DNA of 7,704 nucleotides from Alistipes sp. (GTDB lineage: Bacteria > Bacteroidota > Bacteroidia > Bacteroidales > Rikenellaceae): positions 1-7,704 of the forward strand of contig JAIDKM010000198.1 in the NCBI GenBank assembly GCA_029051915.1, given 5' to 3'. Under the pieces are notes generated by a model, which ran no database searches, was not told the DNA's origin, and worked only from the letters and a program-made list of their open reading frames with translations. Shown here in pieces: positions 1 through 6,621 of this stretch (positions are counted from its first letter, which is position 1; each line of letters begins with the position of its first letter). The position numbers were made by a program, and so were the translations under genes.

Positions 1-460
1 CGAAGCGCAGATCGTCCCGGTCTCGGCCAAAGAAAAATTCAACATCGAAGGACTTTTCAAAACGATTCTTGAACGCCTGCCCGAGGGGCCGGCATTCTAC
101 CCGAAAGAGACGCTGACGGACAAAACCCTGCGCTTCTTTGCATCGGAAATCATCCGCGAAAAGATCCTGCGCAACTACGACAAAGAGATCCCCTACTGCT
201 GCGAGATCGAAATCGACAGCTACAAGGAAGAAGAGATGATCGACCGCATAGCGGCGACGATCTACGTATCGCGAGACTCGCAAAAAGGTATTCTGATCGG
301 CCACAAGGGAGAAAAACTCAAACGAGTGGGCCAAGCGGCGCGCGAAGATCTGGAACAGTTCCTGGAAAAGAAAGTTTTCTTGCAACTCTTCGTCAAAGTG
401 AACGACGACTGGCGCAACAACCCGCGGCAACTGCGACGGTTCGGATACGAACAGGAATAA
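1..460 (+). CDS. era: GTPase Era, C-terminal half (5' end outside window)
   Basis: This is the last 152 codons of Era, read in frame from base 2; the start and most of the GTPase domain lie upstream. Era is a Ras-like GTPase that binds the 3' end of 16S rRNA and helps mature the 30S subunit. The fragment opens with VPVSAK (residues 5-10 of the fragment), the G5 motif (SAK) that contacts the guanine base. It continues with the linker typical of Era (LPEGPAFYPKETLTD) and the helical stretch RFFASEIIREKIL. The type II KH domain follows, with its RNA-binding GxxG loop seen as IGHKG near fragment residues 99-103. The end, NPRQLRRFGYEQE, is the usual Era C-terminus, so the 3' end is intact. No terminator follows, so transcription may continue into the TPR gene 49 bp downstream. 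Identification is secure from the motif order. Confidence 0.95.
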   Translation, partial: EAQIVPVSAKEKFNIEGLFKTILERLPEGPAFYPKETLTDKTLRFFASEIIREKILRNYDKEIPYCCEIEIDSYKEEEMIDRIAATIYVSRDSQKGILIGHKGEKLKRVGQAAREDLEQFLEKKVFLQLFVKVNDDWRNNPRQLRRFGYEQE

Positions 461-509
461 TTCACAATTCTAAAAAAATAAAACGGCGGCAAAAACGTTA
501 GAGGAAAAG

Positions 510-2492
510 ATGCGGAAGTGGATCATAGCCATCGTATTGAGTGCAGCGCTGCTGGGCGGAACGAAAGTCCGTGCGCAATACAACCGGGAGTACTTCTTCT
601 GGATGGGGCAACGTTGCATGATGGAGAGCAACTACCAGGAAGCCATCCGCACACTCAACACCCTGCTGCGTTTCGACGAAGATGCCTACGAAGGCTACTT
701 TCTGCGCGGAATCGCCAAATACAACCTGGACGACCTGATCGGTGCCGAAGCCGACTTCACGACAGCGATCCGCAAGAACCCGGTTTATACGCAAGCCTAC
801 ACCTACCGGGCGGTAACTCGCTCGCGGCTGGGCAACTACGACGATGCCCTGCAAGACTTCCGCGAAGCGATCGACCTGCGGCCCGACCTGCCGGGCCCCT
901 ATTACAGCCGCGGCGTAACGCGCCTGCTGAACCAACAATTCCGGGAAGCGATCGACGATTTCGACAAGTTCATCCGCCAGGAAAACAAGGTAGCCGACGC
1001 ATTCCTCTGCCGCGGCCTGAGCTACCTGCATCTGAAAGACACCCTGCGTGCCTACGAAAACTTCGACATGGCAATCCGCACCAACCGCGAGAACCCCAGC
1101 GGCTACAACCACCGCGGCGGTCTCTACCTGCACCAGCAACGCTATGCCGAAGCGGAAGCCGACTTCAACCAAGCGATAGGCTGCGACTCGACCTACCTGC
1201 TCTCCTATTTCAACCGAGCGCTGGTCTACTCGTCGACGAACCGGCCCACGCAAGCCCTGCGCGACTTCGACCGGGTAATCGCACTCGACACGCTCAACTC
1301 GCTGGCCTACTTCAACCGGGCGATGCTGCGCACGCAGGTGGGCGACTACAACCGGGCGCTGGACGACTACGACCGGGTAGCGGCCTACTCGCCCAACAAC
1401 GTATTGGTTTACTATAACCGGGCGGGCGTATACACCCAGCTGGGCGAAATCGAGAAAGCGATCGAAGACTACACGTCGGCAATCGGGCTCTACCCCGACT
1501 TCGCCAATGCCTACATTTATCGCGGTCGGCTGCGCGAACTGCTGCACGACGCACGCGGAGCCCGCGCCGACCGCAACACGGCACAACGCAAGATTGCCGA
1601 ATACCGCTCACGGCTGAGCGACAGGACCTACTCGATCTATGCCGACACGACGCAGCGGTTCGACCGCCTGCTGTCGTTCGAAACCAAGCTATCGGGAGCC
1701 AGCTTCGACAAGATCGCGGGACACGGCGGCCGCGAAGAGATGCGTTTGCTGCCGCTTTTCAAGTTCTCGCTGATGCGTCCCGACACGATACCGGTCGTCG
1801 AACGCTACCACCTGCAACGGATCGAAGACTTCAAACGCCGCATCGGCAATCCTTACCTCGTCCTCACCTGCCGGGCAAGCGACCTGGCACCCGACACGCT
1901 GATGCAACTTGACAAAAACTACACGCAAGAACTGAAAAGAGGCAATCCGTCGTGGGAAGTCTACTTCGAACGCGGCGTAACGCAGTCGCTCATCAAGCAA
2001 TACACCAACTCGGTGAACACCTATTCGTCGGCCATCGAGATGAATCCGACCAATCCGTTCCTCTACCTGAACCGCTCGACGACACGCGCCGAGATGATCG
2101 ACTTCATCTCCTCGATCGACAATTCCTACCAACGGATCACGATCGACTCGGATCCGGCGAACCGACTGAACAACAACTCGAAACGCACGTACAGCTACGA
2201 CGAAGCGATCGCCGACCTGAACAAAGCGATCAAGCTATGTCCCGAATTCGCGCACGCCTACTACAACCGCGCCAACCTGCGGGCCCTGTCGGGAAGCCTG
2301 CCCGAAGCATTCGAAGATTACACGAAAGCCATCGGTCTGAATCCGTGGCTGGCCGAAGCCTACTACAACCGAGGTATCGTACAGATACTTATGAAAGATA
2401 CGCGCAAAGGCTGTCTGGATCTTTCGAAAGCAGGCGAACTGGGCATCGAAGAAGCCTACGAAGCGCTGAAACGCCATACGCAAACGAACTGA
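510..2492 (+). CDS. Secreted tetratricopeptide-repeat (TPR) protein
   Basis: A 660-residue protein with an N-terminal signal peptide: basic MRK, a hydrophobic core to about residue 17, and probable cleavage after VRA (residue 22). It is therefore predicted to reach the periplasm or outer envelope. The N-terminal array is strikingly regular. The helix-A pattern xxYxxRG/A recurs exactly every 34 residues, starting at 61, 95, 129, 163, 197, 231, 265, 299 and 333, with a further degenerate repeat at about 27-60. A non-TPR segment (about 366-475) separates it from a second array with repeats starting near 483, 517, 582 and 616, broken by an insertion at about 524-575. The final repeat has the form KGCLDLSKAGELG, common as the last unit in Bacteroidota TPR proteins. 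TPRs are protein-protein docking surfaces, so a scaffold role is inferred; partners are unknown. The start is supported by the signal peptide and by GAGGA four bases upstream (501-505). Confidence 0.9.
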   Translation: MRKWIIAIVLSAALLGGTKVRAQYNREYFFWMGQRCMMESNYQEAIRTLNTLLRFDEDAYEGYFLRGIAKYNLDDLIGAEADFTTAIRKNPVYTQAYTYRAVTRSRLGNYDDALQDFREAIDLRPDLPGPYYSRGVTRLLNQQFREAIDDFDKFIRQENKVADAFLCRGLSYLHLKDTLRAYENFDMAIRTNRENPSGYNHRGGLYLHQQRYAEAEADFNQAIGCDSTYLLSYFNRALVYSSTNRPTQALRDFDRVIALDTLNSLAYFNRAMLRTQVGDYNRALDDYDRVAAYSPNNVLVYYNRAGVYTQLGEIEKAIEDYTSAIGLYPDFANAYIYRGRLRELLHDARGARADRNTAQRKIAEYRSRLSDRTYSIYADTTQRFDRLLSFETKLSGASFDKIAGHGGREEMRLLPLFKFSLMRPDTIPVVERYHLQRIEDFKRRIGNPYLVLTCRASDLAPDTLMQLDKNYTQELKRGNPSWEVYFERGVTQSLIKQYTNSVNTYSSAIEMNPTNPFLYLNRSTTRAEMIDFISSIDNSYQRITIDSDPANRLNNNSKRTYSYDEAIADLNKAIKLCPEFAHAYYNRANLRALSGSLPEAFEDYTKAIGLNPWLAEAYYNRGIVQILMKDTRKGCLDLSKAGELGIEEAYEALKRHTQTN

Positions 2493-2511
2493 CTCAAAAA
2501 ACAATAAAATC

Positions 2512-3978
2512 ATGACAGAAACTATCCAAAGGAAACTCAACGATTCGGCGATCGTCCGCTGGACAGCCCTGCTGCTGATCGCATCGATGATGTTCTTCGC
2601 CTACATGTTCGTCGACGTGATGTCGCCGCTCAAATCGCTGATCGAATCGGCCCGCGGCTGGGACAGCGGCACGTTCGGCACCTACGCGGCATCGGAGTAC
2701 TTCCTCAACGTATTCGTCTTTTTCCTGATCATCGCGGGCATAATCCTCGATAAGATGGGCATCCGCTTCACGGGCCTGCTGTCGGCCGGGCTGATGGTCA
2801 TCGGCGCGTCGATCAAGTTCGTCGGCATCACCGACGGATTTCAGACCACGGCATTCTGCGCCTGGCTCGACAGCTGGTGGGTCGCGCTCCCCGGCAGTGC
2901 CAAAATGGCCTCGCTGGGCTTCATGATCTTCGGCTGCGGCTGCGAAATGGCGGGAACGACCGTATCGAAAGCCATTGCGAAATGGTTTCAGGGCAAGGAG
3001 ATGGCCCTGGCGATGGGATTCGAGATGGCGATCGCCCGATTGGGAGTATTCGCGGTGATGTGGCTGGCGCCGATGATCTCGAACCGCTACGACCAGTCGA
3101 TCGTAGCGCCGGTAGCATTCTGCACCGCACTGCTGATCGTCGGTCTGCTGTGCTACACGGTATTCGTATTCATGGACAAAAAACTGGACAAGCAACTGGT
3201 GGCCGCCGGAGAACTGAGCGAAGAGAAGTCGTCGGACGAAGAGTTCCATATTTCGGATCTCGGGCAGATTTTCTCCAGCAAGATGTTCTGGCTGGTGGCG
3301 CTGCTGTGCGTACTCTACTACTCGGCGATATTCCCCTTCCAGCGCTATGCCCCGAACTTCCTTGAAGTAACGCTGGGCGTCAGTCCCGAATCGGCCGCAC
3401 GGCTCTTCAGCTGCTTCCCGATTCTGGCGATGATCCTTACGCCGTTCCTGGGACTGCTGCTCGACTTCAAGGGCAAAGGTGCCACGATGCTGATGATCGG
3501 TGCCGTCATCATGATCTGCTGCCACCTGAGTTTCGCGTTCCTGCTACCGATATTCCCCCGGCCGTGGCTGGCACTGCTGCTGGTCGTAACGCTCGGCGTA
3601 TCGTTCTCGCTGGTACCTGCCGCTCTGTGGCCCTCGGTGCCGAAGATCATCGACGAAAAGATCCTCGGCTCGGCCTACTGTCTGATTTTCTGGATTCAGA
3701 ACATCGGTCTCTGCCTGGTACCGCTGCTGATCGGCAAGGTACTCGATGCGACGGGCGGCTACGTACTCCCGATGGTGATCTTCTCGTCGTTCGGCATGCT
3801 GGCATTTATCTTCAGCTTCTATCTGAAGATCGAAGACCGCAAGAAAGGCTACGGACTGGAACAACCCAACATCAAGATATACCCCGGTCATCCCGGAACG
3901 ACAGGAAGCCCCGGCACCGTAGATGCCGGGGCTTCCTGTATCGCTAAGAGGGAAATTCTATTGTACGAGCCGATATAA
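2512..3978 (+). CDS. Major facilitator superfamily (MFS) transporter
   Basis: A 488-residue inner-membrane protein with about 12 hydrophobic segments (roughly residues 18-40, 62-84, 87-106, 132-152, 165-187, 198-220, 259-280, 296-317, 324-346, 352-372, 388-412, 417-439). The charged cytoplasmic loop at 221-256 divides the two halves, as in the MFS fold. The loop after TM2 carries a motif-A-like GIILDKMGIR (residues 76-85), with a related LLLDFKGKG after TM8. The substrate cannot be read from sequence; the N-terminal pattern recalls the family that includes animal MFSD1 (dipeptide transport), a weak guess. The start follows an A-rich leader 19 bp after the TPR gene, which suggests co-transcription. 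Odd feature: the expected C-terminus falls near residue 455 (GLEQPNIK), yet the ORF continues about 33 residues through a 16-bp hairpin and overlaps the convergent glycosyltransferase by 21 bp. The tail is hydrophilic and low in complexity and may come from loss of an earlier stop. Confidence 0.88.
   Translation: MTETIQRKLNDSAIVRWTALLLIASMMFFAYMFVDVMSPLKSLIESARGWDSGTFGTYAASEYFLNVFVFFLIIAGIILDKMGIRFTGLLSAGLMVIGASIKFVGITDGFQTTAFCAWLDSWWVALPGSAKMASLGFMIFGCGCEMAGTTVSKAIAKWFQGKEMALAMGFEMAIARLGVFAVMWLAPMISNRYDQSIVAPVAFCTALLIVGLLCYTVFVFMDKKLDKQLVAAGELSEEKSSDEEFHISDLGQIFSSKMFWLVALLCVLYYSAIFPFQRYAPNFLEVTLGVSPESAARLFSCFPILAMILTPFLGLLLDFKGKGATMLMIGAVIMICCHLSFAFLLPIFPRPWLALLLVVTLGVSFSLVPAALWPSVPKIIDEKILGSAYCLIFWIQNIGLCLVPLLIGKVLDATGGYVLPMVIFSSFGMLAFIFSFYLKIEDRKKGYGLEQPNIKIYPGHPGTTGSPGTVDAGASCIAKREILLYEPI
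3901..3939. terminator. Perfect 16-bp hairpin at a convergent gene junction (probable bidirectional terminator)
   Basis: The left arm 3901-3916 (acaggaagccccggca) is exactly complementary to the right arm 3924-3939, with a 7-base loop (ccgtaga). It lies where the rightward transporter meets the leftward glycosyltransferase, the usual place for a shared terminator. No T-tract follows it on either strand, so it is not a canonical intrinsic terminator; it may instead block 3' exonucleases or act with other factors. The hairpin lies wholly inside the open frame of the transporter. Confidence 0.6.
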
Positions 3979-5094
3979 CTCCGTGATCCGGGAACACATC
4001 TCCTCCCACGAAAAGCGCTTGCGCTCCTCGATGCAATTCTCCCGAAACTGTTCCAAGATGCCGGGGCGATAGATCCGTTCGATGGCATCGGCGACCCCCT
4101 CGACCGAAGGAGGATAGACATACCCTACCCGAGAATCGGGGACGATCTCGGCCAGGCCTCCGACCGCCGTAACGATCATCGGCGTACAAAACTGGTAGGC
4201 GATCTGCGTAACACCGCTCTGAGTAGCCGTCTTATAAGGCTGCACAACGCAGTCGGCCGCCGAAAAATAATACTTCACCTCCGCGTCAGGAATGAAGCGG
4301 TCATGGAGAATCACGTCGTCCTGCAAGCCGCTGTCGGCGATCTGCTGCAAATAACGCTCTTTGGGAGTATAGAACTCCCCGGCGACGATCAATTTCTTAC
4401 CCTCCATGCGCCCCTCGCGCCGCAACTTCGCCCACGCATCCAACAACAAATCCAAGCCCTTGTAATCGCGGATCAAACCGAAAAAGAGGAGATAATCCGA
4501 TGCCGGATCGAGTCCCAGTCGGATACAAGCCTCGCTGCGCCCGACGCGGGAACCGAAATGTTCGAACAACGGATGCGGCGAAAAGAGCGCCGGAGCATCG
4601 GTATAAGCGGTCAGCTCGCGGTGCACCTGCTCGGACATGTAGATGAAGCCGTCGACCGACCGCAAAAAATAACGGTTGAAAGGCTTGTCGATCAGATGGT
4701 GCTCGTGCGGCTCGACGTTGTCGATCTGGCACAGCACCCGAGTATGGCCATTGCGGCGAGCCAGGCGGGCGATGGTGCCGAAACAAGGCGCCATGAAAGG
4801 AGTCCAATACTTCAGCAACACGAAATCGGGGCGCTCGCGACGCAGCCGTCGACCGATGCGCCACCAATTCCACGGATTCACCGTATTGACGCACCGCACG
4901 ATCGACAGATCGTCGGGCGGCGGTGTCGAGACCGTCTGGCTTTTGCCGGGAAAGAGCAAGGAGGGATACTGGAGCGTGAAAGTAAGGATACTCACCTTGT
5001 CGCCCCGCCGCTGGAACACGCGGGCCATCGTCTCCATGATCGAAGCCAGGCCGCCCCGATAAGGATGCGCCGGGCCCAGAATCGTAATTTTCAT
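3958..5094 (-). CDS. Family 4 (GT-B) glycosyltransferase
   Basis: A 378-residue cytosolic or membrane-associated enzyme expected to move a sugar from a nucleotide-sugar donor to a glycan or lipid acceptor. The N-terminal Rossmann half begins MKITILGPAHPYRGG (1-15), with the glycine-rich acceptor-side loop YRGGLAS. The C-terminal donor-binding half has FFGLIRDYKGLDLLLDAW (204-221), containing the Arg and Lys that usually contact the donor phosphates, and later TAVGGLAEIV (309-318). At the EX7E position the protein reads ATQSGVTQIAYQF (290-302), without either glutamate. This ATQSG form recurs in one GT4 subfamily, so it need not mean loss of activity. The frame stays open upstream to an ATG at 5166, but the 24 extra residues would be encoded by the probable promoter, and the family homology starts at the chosen Met. 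It stands alone on its strand, so donor and acceptor are unknown. Confidence 0.9.
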   Translation of the reverse strand: MKITILGPAHPYRGGLASIMETMARVFQRRGDKVSILTFTLQYPSLLFPGKSQTVSTPPPDDLSIVRCVNTVNPWNWWRIGRRLRRERPDFVLLKYWTPFMAPCFGTIARLARRNGHTRVLCQIDNVEPHEHHLIDKPFNRYFLRSVDGFIYMSEQVHRELTAYTDAPALFSPHPLFEHFGSRVGRSEACIRLGLDPASDYLLFFGLIRDYKGLDLLLDAWAKLRREGRMEGKKLIVAGEFYTPKERYLQQIADSGLQDDVILHDRFIPDAEVKYYFSAADCVVQPYKTATQSGVTQIAYQFCTPMIVTAVGGLAEIVPDSRVGYVYPPSVEGVADAIERIYRPGILEQFRENCIEERKRFSWEEMCSRITELYRLVQ

Positions 5095-5121
5095 ATCGGA
5101 CTGCCGTTTTATCTTCCATGA

Positions 5122-5151
5122 CGAAGATACGAAAAATATCGGATCGGGAAA
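5122..5151 (-). promoter_or_regulatory. Candidate promoter of the glycosyltransferase gene
   Basis: Read on the minus strand, TTTC (5151-5148), 18 bases, then TATCTTCG (5129-5122) resemble the Bacteroidota TTTG / TAnnTTTG promoter with one mismatch in each element. It lies downstream of the bacterioferritin terminator and 27 bases before the chosen glycosyltransferase start. That position fits an independent transcription unit. Confidence 0.4.
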
Positions 5152-5164
5152 CCCGGCGGACGAC

Positions 5165-5193
5165 AAAAAAACGGAACCTCTGCGAAGGTTCCG
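5165..5193 (-). terminator. Intrinsic terminator of the bacterioferritin gene
   Basis: On the minus strand an 8-bp perfect stem (CGGAACCT with AGGTTCCG, arms at 5186-5193 and 5172-5179, 6-base loop) is followed directly by seven T residues (5171-5165). It begins 20 bases past the bacterioferritin stop codon. This is a textbook Rho-independent terminator and separates this gene from the glycosyltransferase. Confidence 0.85.
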
Positions 5194-5213
5194 CTCCGAA
5201 ACGGTCGGGAGGC

Positions 5214-5747
5214 TTACTCCTCGCCGTGCGAATGATGCAACGACCGTGCGGCGTGCTTGCTGCCGGCGACGGACTGCAAGGCCAGATACTCCTCACCGTA
5301 GTCCAACAGATTCTGCAACTCGGTGCGGAACGTATCGAGATGCTCCTCCTCCTCGGCGATGATATCCTGGAACATTTTGTGCGTAACGGCATCTTTCTGC
5401 TCGGCAGCGATGCGCGAAGCCTCGTTGTACTTGTCGATCGTACTCTGCTCTAACTGTATAGCCAGTCGAAGCATCTCCTTGACGTCGGTGATCTGACGTG
5501 TGCGGAATGCCGGGTTCATGTCGACGTCGCCCTCCAGGAAGAGAATGCGCTCGGAAAACTCCTCGATATGCCGCATCTCGGCGATCGAGATCTCGCGCAT
5601 GATACGCGAAAGATAACGGTAGCGGGCATCCTCGAAATGGGTATGGAAATACATGTACTGGAGCGACGTGGCGATCTCCTTGCCTACGGCTTCGTTCAAC
5701 AGGTCGATGCTGACCTGGTACTTCGTTTTTACTGCGGTGGATTCCAT
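5214..5747 (-). CDS. bfr: Bacterioferritin (ferritin-like diiron iron-storage protein)
   Basis: A 177-residue four-helix ferritin-family protein. It oxidises Fe(II) at a diiron centre and stores the mineral inside a 24-subunit shell in the cytoplasm, buffering iron and limiting peroxide damage. All bacterioferritin metal ligands are present, with a constant offset of +6 from the E. coli protein: E24, E57, H60, E100, E133 and H136. The residue matching the haem-ligand Met52 is also kept (M58, in the stretch AEMRH), which favours bacterioferritin over plain ferritin or Dps-like proteins. The LFLEG loop at 69-73 is typical as well. The C-terminus runs about 13 residues past the usual end and is rich in histidine (KHAARSLHHSHGEE). 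The start Met is the only suitable one before helix A, but the bases before it are a U-rich tract and a hairpin rather than the usual A-rich leader. It follows the thioesterase on the same strand and ends at a strong terminator. Confidence 0.9.
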   Translation of the reverse strand: MESTAVKTKYQVSIDLLNEAVGKEIATSLQYMYFHTHFEDARYRYLSRIMREISIAEMRHIEEFSERILFLEGDVDMNPAFRTRQITDVKEMLRLAIQLEQSTIDKYNEASRIAAEQKDAVTHKMFQDIIAEEEEHLDTFRTELQNLLDYGEEYLALQSVAGSKHAARSLHHSHGEE

Positions 5748-5782
5748 AAAAATAAGGTTTTGCAGCCGACGACTGCAAAACC
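5748..5782 (-). terminator. Hairpin with U-rich tail between thioesterase and bacterioferritin genes
   Basis: On the minus strand a perfect 10-bp stem (GGTTTTGCAG with CTGCAAAACC, arms at 5773-5782 and 5756-5765, 7-base loop) is followed by TTATTTTT at 5755-5748. It starts about 28 bases after the thioesterase stop and its tail touches the bacterioferritin ATG. It has the form of an intrinsic terminator for the thioesterase, but its position would also let it act as an attenuator or as a structure over the bacterioferritin ribosome-entry region. Confidence 0.7.
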
Positions 5783-5810
5783 CGTTCCAACCCTCTTTTG
5801 CCGGCCGGCG

Positions 5811-6542
5811 CTATCGCCACCCGATCGCAGCCCGCACGGCGACGGCCCCCTCGTCATTGGAAATTTCGAAAAGAGCCTCGTCATCGTGGATCTCGGCCCC
5901 GATGGCGAGAATCTGCCCGTAACGGCACTCCTTGAGGAAATGCACGTCCAACCGTACGGGAACTTCGGCGGTCAAGCGGTCGATCGGCAACATGTCGAGC
6001 ATCATTTCGATATAACGCATCGTATTGACATGGCGGTTGAAATCGATATCGCTGTAGACGACGCGGTGCTCACAGTGCTGCGTAGGAACCACGGCCCGGA
6101 TTTTCCGCGGTTTCTCGGCCGGAGAAGGCGCATCGACGATGGCATCGGCATGCGCATCGCCCACCCGCGAAAGATCGACGGCCGAACGAGTCGCCAGATC
6201 GATCATCGCCCACTGCGACACGGCGCGCCCGAATTCGACACCGGATGAATCGACGAGAGTGAAATTACGCGTAGAAAGCACCCGTCCGTAATCGCTGATC
6301 CAGGTGGCAACCGTATAATCGGCATATTGCTCCGGCCGCCGGTCGAACTCGAAAGCGATCCGCGAAAGCACCCACGAATGGTTCTCCTCGTTGAGCGCAT
6401 CGACCCCGAATCCTTTGCCGTGGGCATCGATGCCGGCCGTATTGAGGATGACACCGCCCAAAGCGGGAATCGTTGCCCGCAAGGTGAAATCCACATCCTG
6501 CGGCTCGATCCGGTAACGATAAATCGATTTTTCTGCCAACAT
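5811..6542 (-). CDS. Acyl-ACP thioesterase (FatA/FatB-like)
   Basis: A 243-residue cytosolic hydrolase of the plant-type acyl-ACP thioesterase family. It releases free fatty acid from acyl-acyl carrier protein and so ends or diverts type II fatty acid synthesis. Two hotdog domains are expected (about 1-135 and 150-243). The catalytic signature lies in the second: YSDIDFNRHVNTMRYIE contains D167, N169 and H171, the DxNxH pattern of plant FatB, and E205-C206 in FLKECRYGQ lie 34 residues after the His, the same spacing as in the plant enzymes. Length fits the bacterial members. Domain 1 has the conserved YTVATWISDYGRVLSTRNF region that helps form the acyl pocket. Chain-length preference cannot be read from sequence. 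The gene diverges from the membrane-protein gene at 6622 and precedes bacterioferritin on its strand; no functional link with iron storage is evident. Confidence 0.93.
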   Translation of the reverse strand: MLAEKSIYRYRIEPQDVDFTLRATIPALGGVILNTAGIDAHGKGFGVDALNEENHSWVLSRIAFEFDRRPEQYADYTVATWISDYGRVLSTRNFTLVDSSGVEFGRAVSQWAMIDLATRSAVDLSRVGDAHADAIVDAPSPAEKPRKIRAVVPTQHCEHRVVYSDIDFNRHVNTMRYIEMMLDMLPIDRLTAEVPVRLDVHFLKECRYGQILAIGAEIHDDEALFEISNDEGAVAVRAAIGWR

Positions 6543-6565
6543 ATTTCACTCGAAATAAAGCAGAA

Positions 6566-6596
6566 CAAAGATAGTTTTTTATTATCTTTGTAACAA
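6566..6596 (-). promoter_or_regulatory. Promoter of the thioesterase gene
   Basis: On the minus strand TATCTTTG (6573-6566) matches the Bacteroidota -7 element TAnnTTTG exactly. A TTG (6596-6594) stands 20 bases upstream as a partial -33 element. Transcription would start near 6560, about 20 bases before the thioesterase ATG. The element is one arm of an inverted repeat whose other arm is the opposite promoter. Confidence 0.6.
6583..6590 (+). promoter_or_regulatory. -7 promoter element of the membrane-protein gene
   Basis: TATCTTTG is an exact match to the Bacteroidota TAnnTTTG element, 31 bases before the ATG at 6622. No clear TTTG is seen about 19 bases upstream, since that region holds the opposing promoter's -7 element. 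Initiation would be expected near 6597. Confidence 0.6.
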
Positions 6597-6621
6597 GACT
6601 AACCCCTTAAAAAAAACGTTT

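Noticed and set aside
498..1586. A 362-codon open frame antisense to the TPR gene
   Set aside because: Its translation is a low-complexity run of V, A, R, Q and G with no recognisable fold. It is the mirror of the regular codon use in the TPR repeats, which have an unmistakable protein signature on the plus strand.
2494..3525. A 343-codon open frame antisense to the transporter gene
   Set aside because: It is rich in H, R, E, D and Q with no hydrophobic core and overlaps completely a well-formed 12-helix transporter. It is a shadow frame of a GC-rich gene.
4303..5121. A 272-codon plus-strand open frame opposite the glycosyltransferase
   Set aside because: The minus-strand frame has all the GT4 landmarks, while the plus-strand product has none.
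5095..5166. Upstream in-frame start giving the glycosyltransferase 24 extra N-terminal residues
   Set aside because: The added residues are encoded by the likely promoter and next to the preceding terminator. Family homology begins at the Met encoded at 5094 (MKITILGPAHPYRGG).
5747..5779. A possible TTTG-N21-TATTTTTA promoter just before bacterioferritin
   Set aside because: It would start transcription inside the coding region, downstream of the only suitable start codon. The match arises from the hairpin and its T-rich tail.
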